From Linum tenue (lineage: Eukaryota > Streptophyta > Magnoliopsida > Malpighiales > Linaceae): a DNA stretch of 64,000 bases. Both the position numbers and the translations under genes were made by a program. Positions 11,641 through 22,668 of the stretch are shown piece after piece. The notes under the pieces were generated by a model. That model did not search any database and was not told the origin of the DNA. It saw only the letters and a program-made list of their open reading frames with translations. Location: the NCBI GenBank assembly GCA_946122785.1, contig CAMGYJ010000005.1, forward strand, positions 64,368,200-64,432,199. The letters run 5' to 3'. Numbering within the stretch: position 1 is the stretch's first letter; each line of letters starts with the position of its first letter.

Positions 11641-12110
11641 GTTGGGATATTCTTTCCTGCAGATGGAGAACCAGTCATTGAAGCCTTTGCAGATGCAGAT
11701 AATGCCGGTTGTCGTGACACAAGGAGGTCTACATCAGGGTGGTGCGTTAAGATTGGGCGGTCCTTTGTGTCCTAGCATTTTCGGAAGCAGGATAAAGTGT
11801 CGAAGTCATCCATAGAGGCAGAGTACAGGTCGATGTCGAAGGTTAGTTCATAGATGGTTTGGCTGTAGAGATTGTTTCAGGTGATTGGAGTAGATTGTCA
11901 GATACCTATGCATATCTATGGAGATAACACGAGCGCTATTCAGATCGCGAATATCCGGTACTACACGACAGGACAAAACACATAGAGGTACATGTTCATT
12001 ATATCAGGCAACTTGTGGCAGAAGGAGTTGTTAAGCTAAGTTACTTGTCTACAGAAGATCCGACTGCAGATGTATTGACAAAGGCAGTAAGCTCGAGCAG
12101 GCATTGATAC
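11641..12110 (+). pseudogene. copia RNase H, broken
   Basis: Contains EAFADADNAGCRDTRRSTSG (11680-11740), then TAG at 11773-11775 where Trp normally stands before the H-x-RKQDKVSKSSIEAEYR stretch. Further stops follow at about 11851 and 11866, and the GDNTSAIQIA motif is near 11925. The last part before the purine tract at 12151 carries the usual TKAV..ADVLTKA-like tail. The change at 11774 is most simply G to A. Confidence 0.8.
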
Positions 12111-12158
12111 CTATCTTCCAAATTGATGTTACGTACCGAACATCAATTTTAGGAAGGG

Positions 12159-12380
12159 TGTTACTTTGTGAAAGTCCGAGTACCAATGTGTAATTATCCT
12201 GTAAACCGTGTAGTTAGGGTTTGGAGAGAACCTATATATTTACCTGTGTATCGTAGTTGAAAGGTAACGAATTATAATAAGAAAAACCTGAGAGGGAGAT
12301 CCTCTCCGTGGACTAGTGTCAAATTGTCGATACCACGTTAGAAAACTCGGCGTTCTTCCTTTAGATTAGACCTTTTGACA
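12159..12380 (+). repeat. 3' LTR of copia element 1
   Basis: 222 bp, preceded by the purine tract AGGAAGGG (12151-12158) and followed by the target duplicate GTGCT. It differs from the 5' LTR at 16 positions by eye and has no indels. Confidence 0.9.
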
Positions 12381-12405
12381 GTGCTAACTCTATAGGAGTT
12401 AGCAC
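12381..12405. repeat. short palindrome at the insertion site of copia element 1
   Basis: GTGCTAACT (12381-12389) and AGTTAGCAC (12397-12405) form a 9-bp stem with a 7-base loop. The left arm includes the target duplication, and the flank before the element (GAGTTAGAGTGCT) continues the symmetry, so the pre-insertion site was itself palindromic. The AT-rich sequence from here to 12840 has only ACT/TAG trinucleotide microsatellite (about 12595-12635). Confidence 0.6.
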
Positions 12406-12849
12406 TATACTAACCACTCTTGTCACCATTCATTACTTTAAAGTTAAATCAGACGGCGGAAAGAGACGAGGAATATATTTGTTATTTTATAAAATAAAAT
12501 TTAATAAAATAATTAATTTTAGAAAATAAAATTTATTAAATATCTCTCTTCGCTCTTATAAAGAATTTTTTACATGAAAACAACTACGGAAAACTACTAC
12601 TACCTTACTACTACTACCTCACTTAGTAGTGATGTAACAAAGATGTAGCAATTGTATGCTCTTTATTATCATTAGTAGTGTTATTTTAATTAGTAGTAGT
12701 TCTTTTGTAAAAAAAAAGTTTATGATTTTCAACGGAAACACTATTGAAAATGAAGACGTACCGTACCGAAAATGAACAAAAAAATATTATAATTATTCAA
12801 ACCACTACTAATAGTTAACATATATCACTACTCAATACAATAAAAATTA

Positions 12850-14249
12850 GGCAAAATCCACTTCCATAGCCATAATTTTGCACTTTGTGACAAATATAGC
12901 CAAATTTGAAAAAATACACAGAAATAGCCACAAATTTGAAACTACCTTGACAATTATAGCCATTTCCGTTAAATTTATTGACGGAGTTAGAGATGCCGTT
13001 GGCGTCCGTCAACAACAAGCTGAGATGGCGCCTAGTCAGCTTTTACGTCAACTCTAAGTCGACGTGTCATGCCACATGTCATGCCATGTCAGCTTAAAAA
13101 TTAAAAATATTATTTATTATAAAAAATATAATAAATAAATATTCTAATTGACCATCGTCTCTAAACCTCCTTCTCCATTTGACGATAAACCGAAAATAAA
13201 ATCAAAAGCTCACGCTCCCCAGATTCATCTACCTTCCTTTCTTCTTCTTCTTCTTCTCCCTACATCTCCGATCAAGCAACAGAGACCCATCTCATCTCTT
13301 TAAACCCCTTCCCCAGCCGTACGTCGTCGCCATCGACCATATTCGCCCCTGTTGAAATCCACAAAACCCACAAACTTGCAGCCACTAGATTCACCGACGA
13401 CCTAGTGCCGGCAAATCCAGGCGCACTAGGGACTCCGTCGTTTTGCTCTGGTTCAGCCCTCGCGTCGACCCTCCATCCACCGCCGGCGACGTTGCCTCGA
13501 GTACCGTTAGATCCAGGCGCACAAGAGCATCTCCAGCGTCAATCGTTGTCGATCTAAAATCCTGACTCGTCTCGTGGCCGCGCAATCATGCCGCTGAGGG
13601 AGAGCAACAGTCTCCATCGCAGATCGAGAAACTAAAACCTAATCGACGCTATCTCCTTGCAGATTTCCTCCCTGAAAAACCACCAGATCTGGGCGGTTTC
13701 CAAAGATCTGGGCGGTTTTCAAATATGCCGCCGCCGGAAATCGACAATGAGCAGAGGGTACAAGCGAATCGCCGTCGATGTTGCGGCAAATCCTCCCTCC
13801 GTCAGTCGCTGCTACGTCTGAATCCCTGTGTATTGTCGGACCGCGGAGGCGAGCTGGACCGTATCGAGTGGTGAATGGACCAAGGCTGATGAGTGCGTTC
13901 GTCGATTGAGAGTCGCAGACGATTTTAAGTTTAGGTGGAATGAAGGTGACAAGGAAGAAGAATGAAGGTGGGATTTCTGTAAAGAGGAAAAGAGAAGAAT
14001 TGGGAAGGGCGGATGAGGAAAAGAATGGTAAAGTAGGGGTTTTTTTAATAAATATAATTAATTTAGTTTTCCACCATGGCATGCCACATAGACCAAATAA
14101 AATGCAGCCACATTCAACCGTTTGCCCAGTCAGCCGTCTTTAAAATTCCGTTACATTAATGGACGGAATGGCTATTTCTGTGTATTTTTTCAAATTTGGC
14201 TATATTTGTCACAAAGTGCAAAGTTATGGCTATGGAAGTGGATTTTTCC
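12850..14249. mobile_element. Mutator-like element with GC-rich cargo (Pack-MULE candidate)
   Basis: Long terminal inverted repeats: 12850-12930 and 14169-14249, 81 bp each with two mismatches by eye (outer end GG[C/A]AAAATCCACTTCC). The perfect 9-bp direct repeat TAAAAATTA flanks the element (12841-12849, 14250-14258), the duplication size expected of Mutator elements. No transposase frame is visible. The interior (about 13150-13960) is markedly GC-rich and resembles 5' UTR or exonic DNA with TTC microsatellite, unlike the AT-rich arms. The longest frame is 147 codons on the minus strand (14082-13639) with no recognisable domain. This is the usual appearance of a Pack-MULE carrying host gene fragments, but I could not identify a donor gene. 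Confidence 0.8.
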
Positions 14250-14258
14250 TAAAAATTA

Positions 14259-14900
14259 AAACAAATACATTAGAAAAATACTAGAACACAATCACAGCTA
14301 ATAAGAAACAAACAGGGGAAAGATCCCCATTTAGCAATATATGTGTGGGAATAGGAGCACTTCTGGGCGCTCCTCATTGTTGGGACAAATCTGAGCTTTT
14401 TTCGGGTCGGCGAAGGAAGATGGCGTTGGGCGGAGTACTTCAGGGCGATTGACTATGTATTCGGCCAGAGAAGGGTGGATGGCGAAGAGGTGGAGGAGGG
14501 AAGTGGCGACACGACGAAGGCGAGGTCGACGCGAGCGCTGGCGAGATAGACGTAGGGGTTGACGAAGCCGTTACGAGCAAGCGAGCATGTACGTGTGAGC
14601 CCGAGGCATGCGAGATCGTTGTAGGCAAGGCCAAGCCCGGCGCAGTCGAGCGCATGGGTGGCCGGAGATGGGAGTTACATCGCTTCAAGGAGGAAGAAGA
14701 TGGTTCTGAGTTTATTGGGAGAGAGAGATAGGAAGAGATGTGAGCGGGATTGATAGAAAAATATGTATTTATGCTAGGGTTTGAAAGAATATTGACTAAA
14801 TTATCCCGACAATTCTGTGGCGCCGCTACGACTCACACGTTTTTGGCGGGTTTCAAAAAGATGGTTGGGTTTGTGGTTTTTGGTTGGGCCTAGTTTAGCA
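14259..14900. other. GC-rich block, unidentified
   Basis: About 14390-14700 is GC-rich with an 82-codon minus-strand frame (14688-14440), Ser/Pro/Ala-rich, that matches nothing I know. A shifted minus-strand reading (..RNGFVNPYVYLASARVDLAF) is also open for some distance. The block may be a decayed exon or captured fragment. No start or splice context supports a gene. Confidence 0.25.
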
Positions 14901-14939
14901 GCAGGCAACAGGAAGGATCATAGAGTTTTGATAGCCGAC

Positions 14940-15660
14940 TTATGACTTTCTTCATCTGAGCCTGCGAGAAATATCACGGCCATGACTCACGGAACGCGAT
15001 CGTGAAGTCGGGCCGCGAACTTCCCATTTCGACCGTGAACTTGACCGAGACCCTAAAATCTATAAATAAGGGGTTCTTCCCCCTCATTTGGAGAGCTTAA
15101 ATAAATTGAGAATTTTCTGGTTTGAGAGAGAGAAGTTGAAGTAAGGAGAAGAAAAGAAGGAGTCAAGGAGGAAGGGAGCTATCCCCAATTCAAGCCTTCT
15201 TATATTTCTCTACATATATCTTCTTCCCTCATTTATGGAGTAGTCCTCTAAGGTACCAGGGGTTAACACCCCCAAACCCTAGAATTATGTTTTGAATGTA
15301 GATGTGCTTTTTGTTAGGGTTTGTGTATGAACTTTTTTGTTTTAGTGATTATATGCTTCATTTATGTTTGATTATGCTGGGGCTTGTCTCTCCAACTCTT
15401 CCCTACTATCCTACAACTGAGTTTTAGAACTAGGTGGGAGTTTTAGGGTTGGACTGGATTTGAACGTTTTAAGGCTAACTAAAGGTAGATGAATGATCTT
15501 AGGATTCCTTTTAGTGGACGAGGCAACAAAACCCTGCTAGAGTAATGCCTTCCTGAGATAATGCTATCTATGATGCAAGCATCATTGATCCATCGCTTTA
15601 ATGTGCATAATAGGTTGAACCTATTAAGATAAATTAGTGATTATTTCTTAACTAGCAGTT
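14940..15660 (+). repeat. dispersed LTR-like repeat A, copy 2
   Basis: Homologous in order and spacing to 2020-2860 (see shared blocks there). A TATAAATAAG box lies at 15061-15070, followed by a purine-rich leader, the usual look of an LTR promoter and R/U5 region. No partner LTR or primer site is nearby. Confidence 0.5.
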
Positions 15661-16181
15661 TGCCCGGCTAGTTGGCCGGATTGTAGTTATTCCATTTATA
15701 GGCTATATCCCGTTTTAGCCCCCTTTCGCCCATTTTTGTTTTTTGGAAATGTCTTATCAATGATCAACTTGTGGTTATTCCATCTATGGGCTATATATCC
15801 CGCTTTTGTGTCCTTTATTTTAGCATGTTTTATTTTTTATAAAAAATTCATGAATTCATTTTATTATACCAATTGTATTTTCAGTGGTGTTAGGGGTGTA
15901 TATGGTTCACCTACCGGAATGTAATTGTTCCATCTCATTGCCTGCCCAGTTGCCCATATTAGTTTTGTCACAATGCTGATAGGTGCAATTTAAGCAAGGT
16001 CGTCATATTGATTTAAATTGTCAAGCAAATTAAATAAGCAATTTAAGACGTGATTGTCGAATTGAGATCCAACCTATTTAACGTGCATTAGACATATTCT
16101 AAAAATATATATCCATAAGGTACAAAATTAAAATTCTAATAATAAAATAATATATTATATATATATATATATATGGCGAGT

Positions 16182-16214
<33 letters not shown>

Positions 16215-16880
16215 GTATGATAATAACTTGTATACTCCAGGAGTATAGCATGCTCCCGGTAATCTGACCGTTAGATGCACTTTGATGAGCTCCAATCAAT
16301 CTCAATAATCAATTATTTTTTTATTAAATTCAATATCTAACAAACTTAAAAACTCACCCAACCACTTCATATCCTCTCTTTGTCCCTCCCCGTTATGTAT
16401 CTCTCTCTGTCTCCCTCTCTCCCCGACCCTTTATCTCTCAGTCAATGTGACTGACGTGGCCGGTTTTATATGTCTGATTATGATTGAAAGCCTCTTTTTT
16501 TTCATGTAATCTATATATTTTTATGCTTTCATGTAATTCATATTGCTGGTCTCGGTTTGTGAAATTAGCATATATATGTATACTTTTAATTTCCCATAAA
16601 TATGTTTTAGCAAGCCTAATTAACCTGCCCGTTTATTTTTTAGCGGGCCTCAATTTAACATGCCCAAGAAATTACTGCTTTGGCACAAATGCCCCTCCGC
16701 CAATTAAGGGCTGCCTTATGGTGGCTGATGTGGCACAAATCTCATATGTACTCCTCTCTATATATTTGTGTTGATACATGAGCTTTGAAATCTTCAGATT
16801 AAGAACTTAGGATAAAACCACTAGAACAAACCCTCTAATTCTATTGCAAAGAATTTGGATTTCAATGCGTTAGACTGGTT
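15661..16880. other. intergenic with AT dinucleotide microsatellite
   Basis: No gene seen. A (TA)n microsatellite in two blocks spans about 16150-16208. Pyrimidine-rich CTCT sequence lies at 16380-16440. Small frames here are low-complexity. Confidence 0.5.
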
Positions 16881-16883
16881 AAA

Positions 16884-17122
16884 TTGGTTTTGGTTCATCC
16901 GAAAACAAAAAGGGGCCATTTTCCCACTCAGGCCTTGAGGGGGTCCGAACTCCGATCCAACGGCTGGGCCCTACTCTTTCTCCGCAGAATCAGCGAAACA
17001 ACTTTCCAAGCAGTCGGATTTCCCCGCCTAGCTGCTTTTTTTAAATTCAACGTCTTCACATTTTTACTCCCCCGTCATAACTCCATTTTTGTCCCTCCTC
17101 TTCTCAGTTCTCACTCTCCCAG
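16884..17122 (+). promoter_or_regulatory. proximal promoter and 5' UTR of the WD40 gene
   Basis: GC content rises about 240 bp before the start codon. A TGGGCCC word (16965-16971) matches the TGGGCY site-II motif common in plant housekeeping promoters. Pyrimidine-rich sequence (CTCACTCTCCCAG) leads into the ATG at 17123. No clear TATA box was found. The transcription start is not visible from sequence. Confidence 0.35.
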
Positions 17123-20100
17123 ATGAAGCCGAACCGCAGAGTGAAGAAGTCGGATTCGCCATCGAAGGTAAGAATTTTGACACACCATACTCCGCCTGCC
17201 TGCAACTAGTTACTGAACGAAAAAGAAACTGCTGTATTCCGCTTCTGAGTTGCAGCTTGTATTGGAAGAGATCATCGGATTAACACAAAGAACGCCAATG
17301 GATTGGCTTCTAGCGAATCCACCCCGTTATCCTGCTTACATCGCCGGATGCGCGGTGGTCCTCCACGACGCCAATTCCGGCCAACAGTCGCGCCTCTTGG
17401 CGCCTCACAGAACTCCCAAGTCCTTGAGCTGCGTCGCAATGTCTCTAGACGGACGATTGGTCGCCGCTGGAGAGGTACTTCCGATAATTGATCTCATAAA
17501 TTTTAGAGTCACTGAGGATTTCTGAACCTAGGAGAAAGGATTTTAGTTACGTGTACTGTAATGTCGGTTTTCCTCGTGATTTTGTAGTCGGGAAATCAAC
17601 CTGCAGTACTAGTATGGGAACAATCGACTGGTTCCTTTTTGTCTGACCTAAGTGGCCATGTGTGCGGAGTGGAATGCATTGCTTTCTCGCCCGATGGTTA
17701 GTAATGGTGGAATGGAAAGCAGGACTGTTTGGTGGTTTAAATTGGACTTGGCAGTTTTATACATGTGTTGTCTTGTTTGGCTTTAATTGTGTTGATCTTC
17801 AAGGTGAGCGCCTGGTGTCTGTTGGAGGATATATAAATCTATGGGATTGGAAGAAGGGTGTGCTGGTGGCGAAGCTTAAAGCAAGTTCATCTGCCATTTC
17901 ATCTGTTAGCTTCTCAGCCAACGGGAAATTCATTGTTACTGCTGGAAAGAAGCACTTGAAATTCTGGACAGTTGGTTTAACACCAAAGAAGAGTACTCGA
18001 TTGAGCACAGTTTCAGTAGCAGGGGCGGCACCGATGATTCAAGGGAAGCCTGTCAATCTTGGTCCTCATAAAGGGAGTTCGTTCGTGTGTGTCACTAGTT
18101 CTGCAAATCCCGAGCCAATTGGGTCTACTATGTTCTCTATCTATGCGTTAACTGTTGAAGGTCAGGTGTCTTTACTTTAACCCAAAAAGAACCGAAGTGT
18201 GTTTCTTCTAGTGTTCCGGTACTTTGTACCGTTGTTTCTGAATGTGGTTGTTGCATTTGGTAGGTGTCTTATGCGTCATAGACAATGGTTTGTCAGTAGT
18301 GAGGTCCGCGGAGTTGAAGGTATATTTGGGTGGCTAAGTGTCTAGGTTCCTCATGATCTGTTCAGACGAGGCCAAGTTGTGGAATATGAAAAGCATATCT
18401 TCTTAATTTCACCTCCATAAGTTAATTTCATGATTATCAAACAATGATTTGCAGGTTGAGAAAGGTCTTGCGCTATCTGCTTCCCGTAGGCTTATTGCTT
18501 GTGCTTGTTTGTAGTGGAATCGTGAGACTCTTTACCAGTGAGACTCTCACTTATGCTGGAAGTCTGCTACATTCTAAACCCAAAGTTTTTGATGAACCAA
18601 GTGATGATCAAACTGAAGTCATTGGGGACGAGTCGATTCCTTCCTCGCCTGATGCTGTTGCTTGCCAATTCTCTGCCTCGGAGAAGTTGGGTACGCGTCT
18701 AAGAGTCTTCTCTACATAGGGAAATTCATTTTTGTGATAACTGAAACCTAACTCCTGTGTTTTTTCAGTCGTTATTTATGCTGACCATAGCCTCTATATA
18801 TGGGATGTTCTTGATGTAAGCAAGGTATGTGCTGTATGAAATTGTCCATGTCAATCTCCCTTCAATGAACTAGTCCTGATATATTTGGGACCTCAAATAT
18901 AAACCATAGATAATAGCCTCATTCTCATGCAGGCCACCAGGTGTTGGATGCTGGTTTCTCACTCAGCCTGTATTTGGGATATCAAGAACCTCTGCTGTGA
19001 AAATATGCACGACCCTTCTCTTGGATGCGCTGCTAGAGGATGTCTGGCTGGAGTTTCTTTTGCTACCTGTTCAGCAGATGGCACTATCAGGTTGTGGGAT
19101 CTTGAACCACAGCCTCAATTTGTTGGGGATGACGATTCTGAATTACATGCTCCAAATGAAACCGATAAGCACCTCTTGCGTTGGTAATTCTACAACTATT
19201 TCTTAGTACGTTTCACCCCCCCGGGGGTTACAGAATATGTGAAGCATTCCTTAAATTGTCTCTTTCTGCGTGTGACAATAGTAAGTACTGGGATCTTTGA
19301 GCGAGATACCTTGGGTATGGGTGTGAGCAGTCAGGGGCTTCGGTCCATGGCTGTTAGTTCAGATGGAAAGTACCTAGCTGCTGGTGATAGCGAGGGAAGC
19401 CTCCACATCTACAATCTCTGCACTTCTGAGTATACATGCGTACAGGTATACAAAAATCACATAATTTCCTCCAAAAATTTAAGCCGAAGAAAAAACTTTA
19501 ATTAGTTTAAGTGAGTACCAACTACCATCTTGACAGGATATTCACCAAGCAGAGATCCTATCATTGAGCTTCAGCGTGTCACATGAGGAACACGTTAATC
19601 GTCAAGAAGTTGATCATGGCAATTACTTGCTTGTGTCAGGGGGAAGGGATCGAGTTATCCACCTTTATGATGTCAAAAGGTGCTCAAATTTCCATCCATT
19701 TTTTCATAAGTCGGACTTGTGTCAATGACTTCCCGCCTTAAAAGAGTCTCAAGTTTCATTCCAAGTGGAATATTTTGGCAGGAACTTTGATCTTATTGCA
19801 AGTGTTGATGACCATTCAGCTGCCGTGACCTGCGTGAAGCTCGATAGAGGGGCTGTAAGGCTATCAGTTGCAGCGCTGATAGGTACGCCATCCCTTTAAT
19901 TTGGAATGAGCATCATGAAAATTTATTATCACCATTATCTTAGAAGGCTGCTAGGCAAATTTATTATTTTCCAAGCAAATTATGAGCGTCTCTGGGGAAA
20001 CTGTACGGTCTCTAGTTGTCAGATATTACTTGCTTCTACAGGTCTTTGGTGTTCCGGGACGTTTTTTTTGTCAGACACTGGCTGTAAGATTTTTAGGCGT

Positions 20101-22668
20101 CATCATCAAATGGCATCAAATGGAACTGTGTACGATATGGCTGTTGATCCAAAAATGGAGTTTGTTGTCACAGTTGGCCAGGTAAAATTACGTTATGAAA
20201 CTTCTACATCTGCATGTGAAGAGAAGAATATAATACGGACATCAAAGCTTTTGATTTCTTCATAGGACAAGAAGATAAACACATTTGATGCCGCATCTGG
20301 AAAGCTGGTGAGATCTTTCAAGCAAGATAAGGATTTTGGAGACCCTATAAAGGTAATTCAGAGTTACATCAGTGGAGCACAAGCTTGAATGTAAACTGAC
20401 TGAGTCTGATCATGTTTATAGGTTATTATGGATCCAAGCTGCAGCTATCTGGTTTGCTCTTACTCTAACAAGAGTATCTGCGTTTACGATTCAATGACCG
20501 GAGAAATGGTCACTCAGGCCATGGGACATGGTGAAGTAGTAACCGGTGTCGTCTTTTTACCCGACTGCAAGCATTTAGTATCCGTGGGTTTTTCTTGTTC
20601 GCCTTGTCCAACTTTCAACTGTTGATCAAACAAGGACTTCGTTTTATATACTGATTTTCTTCTTTCTCCCATCATAATTTTATATGGCGCGTGCATTCGT
20701 TAATGGGTTGCTGCAAACTAAGGTTGCTGGTGATGGTTGCATCTTCGTCTGGAAACTGCCTCCTCGTATGAGCTACAGGATACTGCATAAAATGAAAGAA
20801 ATTTATGCACCGCTGTCTCCCAGAAAGTTCGAGCTACCATTACCCTCTACTCGAATCATGCTTCATGAAGAAGACAGCCTGACATTCAGAGTCGATGCTG
20901 AAGATAAACAAGATGTTTTTTGTGAAGGAGTTGCACATGGAAGGACCCCAACGTTCAGATTTAGCATTTCACGACTTCCAAAGTGGGCGCAATCCAGACT
21001 TGCAGACTCCGGTAGCATTCAAATAAATCCCATTTGCTCGCCATCTCAGGTACTTAGAAAACCATACCTTTGTCACTAGAATTGCCAGTGGATGATTGGC
21101 TCTGGATCTGATATCTTTGATGTTTCTATTAGTCGGACCAGGAGCAGGTTGAATTGAAATTTTCCCCCCCACTGACACGTGATGGCCAAGAATCTGATCA
21201 TCTGTACCTGGAAGTTGAGTCTCCTCTTCCTAGCCTTGATATATGTAGCACGAAGTACTGCTTAAGTAGCTCGTCTTCAGATTCTGCTCGAATAACTGAA
21301 AGGGGAATTGAGCCTGTGCCACGTAAAAGTCTGAGGTACCCAATATTTATTAACCTACATCTGTTCTTTGAAGTTACATCGTTTGACGCTTTCTTGGCAT
21401 GATGGTCACGATTTCGAGTTTTTTCTTTCAGTCAATTTGCCATGGACAAACGTTGGCTTAGTGTTTATACCGTGTGCCATATACTGAATTCTCCAGAACT
21501 GCAGCGATCAATGGATTTAAATATGCCAGTCTCATCATCAAGCTCTGGTAAGGCTAAGCACGAATCTGAAAAGTGTAATTTTTGCCACTTCCTCTGCAAT
21601 TAAGGATATCCTGAAGAGGAATGTGATTTTTAGCGAAGCTTAAGTCAAAAGTGCTCATCGTGTTGGTTACTGCAGAGAAGGATAAAGCACCCATAGATGG
21701 TGCTAGACAAGCAGGCGCTTCAGAACTGCAATCAAGTTCTTGTAATTGTGATTTCTTATACCAAGAAGATAAACCTCAATTTATTGATAAAATCACGAAT
21801 CCAAGTGAGCAGCAGATTGCAACCTGGATACCTGAGCAGTGTTCCGTTAGATCCGAAAGCCAAGCACGTGAGGGCATAGCTGAAGAGAGCGCAATTTTCA
21901 AGCAACACTTTGGTAGTTTATCAACAGCCACTAAGGTATATACTGTCCCCTATGAGCTGATACACAGGAAACAAAGAGAATTCTACGATTGGTGCCATTT
22001 GCATTTGGCACAAGAACTTGTAGCCTTCCAACTCTGATGTACGTTTGCATTTCCCCTGCATGCAGATAGAAGGCTCTAAATCTAAATCATCTGTGAGAAG
22101 AAGTTACTCTGCAAGGTACGTGGTGCGGCGGGACAATCCTGCACTGTCCCAGAAACTCTTTGCCACACCATTCCGATATTCTGGTCGTAACACTTGCCAG
22201 GATATTGAAAATGATGGCACTCATATTCACTCGGAAAATCCACTAATCCAGTGTCCGAAAGGAAATCTGGTAATGTCTTCCACACAGGTTTATCCTAGTT
22301 GTTTCTTGGTGTGGAATTTTCATAACCATTTGTTGCATGGCGCCAAATTGAATGGTAAGGCTCTTCTTCAGGTGTTTCATAACAGATCACAGAGCCTTGC
22401 ACAAGATTATTCCACAAACTGCATCACGGAGGAAGAAGCTTCAGATATGACAAGAGAAAGTAGCTCCGAGCAAAGTGACGGCCTGCTGCAGGAAAGATTA
22501 TCACTGTGCATAGAAGCATTACTGAAATTGGACACCGCAGCTGAGAACGCACTGCATCTGTTCGCCAACGGACCCGAAGCTGAATTTCACAAAGGGGCAA
22601 GCGACCTGCTTTCGTCGATAACAAAGAAAATCGATGCAGTTGCTAAGCTGGTGCATCGTGGCAATTGA
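17123..22668 (+). CDS. MABP1/WDR62-type WD40-repeat protein, 20 exons, three 1-nt frame lesions
   Basis: Homologue of plant proteins annotated as mitogen-activated protein kinase-binding protein 1-like. Animal MABP1/WDR62 are scaffolds for JNK signalling and the spindle; the plant role is poorly defined, so a scaffold role is inference. The start ATG 17123 opens the basic peptide MKPNRRVKKSDSPSK. WD40 blades run from about residue 30 to 730, for example GHVCGVECIAFSPDG, VSVGGYINLWDW, SADGTIRLWDL, SGGRDRVIHLYDVK and GDGCIFVWKLP, enough for two propellers. A Ser-rich, probably disordered segment follows (about 800-1080), then a helical end (SSITKKIDAVAKLV). Total is 1176 codons with stop once three indels are allowed for: one extra T at 18508-18510, one missing G at 19849-19852, one extra T at 20062-20069. 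No nonsense substitution is seen and all splice sites are intact, so sequencing error or very recent loss are both possible. Confidence 0.85.
17123..22668 (+). other. exon map of the WD40 gene
   Basis: Exons, each ended by GT and preceded by AG: 17123-17167, 17256-17474, 17588-17696, 17804-18160, 18264-18319, 18455-18690, 18769-18824, 18933-19183, 19286-19445, 19537-19679, 19782-19882, 20042-20181, 20266-20352, 20422-20583, 20723-21049, 21133-21335, 21432-21547, 21676-21935, 22066-22269, 22372-22668. Phases agree across every junction once the three indels (in exons 6, 11 and 12) are corrected. The least certain points are the donor GTGGGT at 20584, the acceptor at 19285 (TAAG before TACTGGG), and the last intron 22270-22371, which is also open in frame and could be retained. 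Confidence 0.75.

Larger units (their letters stand above)
7096..12380 (+). mobile_element. Ty1/copia LTR retrotransposon, complete but inactivated
   Basis: A 5285-bp element bounded by 222-bp LTRs (7096-7317, 12159-12380) and flanked by the perfect 5-bp duplication GTGCT (7091-7095, 12381-12385). The LTRs begin TGTTA and end ACA. A primer site for initiator-Met tRNA (TGGTATCAGAGC, 7318-7329) follows the 5' LTR directly, and a purine tract AGGAAGGG precedes the 3' LTR. Domain order is gag, protease, integrase, reverse transcriptase, RNase H, which defines Ty1/copia. By eye the LTRs differ at 16 of 222 positions, so the insertion is old. Many stops and frameshifts break all domains. The short LTR suggests an Ale/Retrofit-like lineage, but I cannot assign it. 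Confidence 0.92.

Noticed and set aside
14440..14688. 82-codon minus-strand frame as a candidate gene
   Set aside because: No recognisable family and no supporting start, splice or homologous context; kept only as a GC-rich block.
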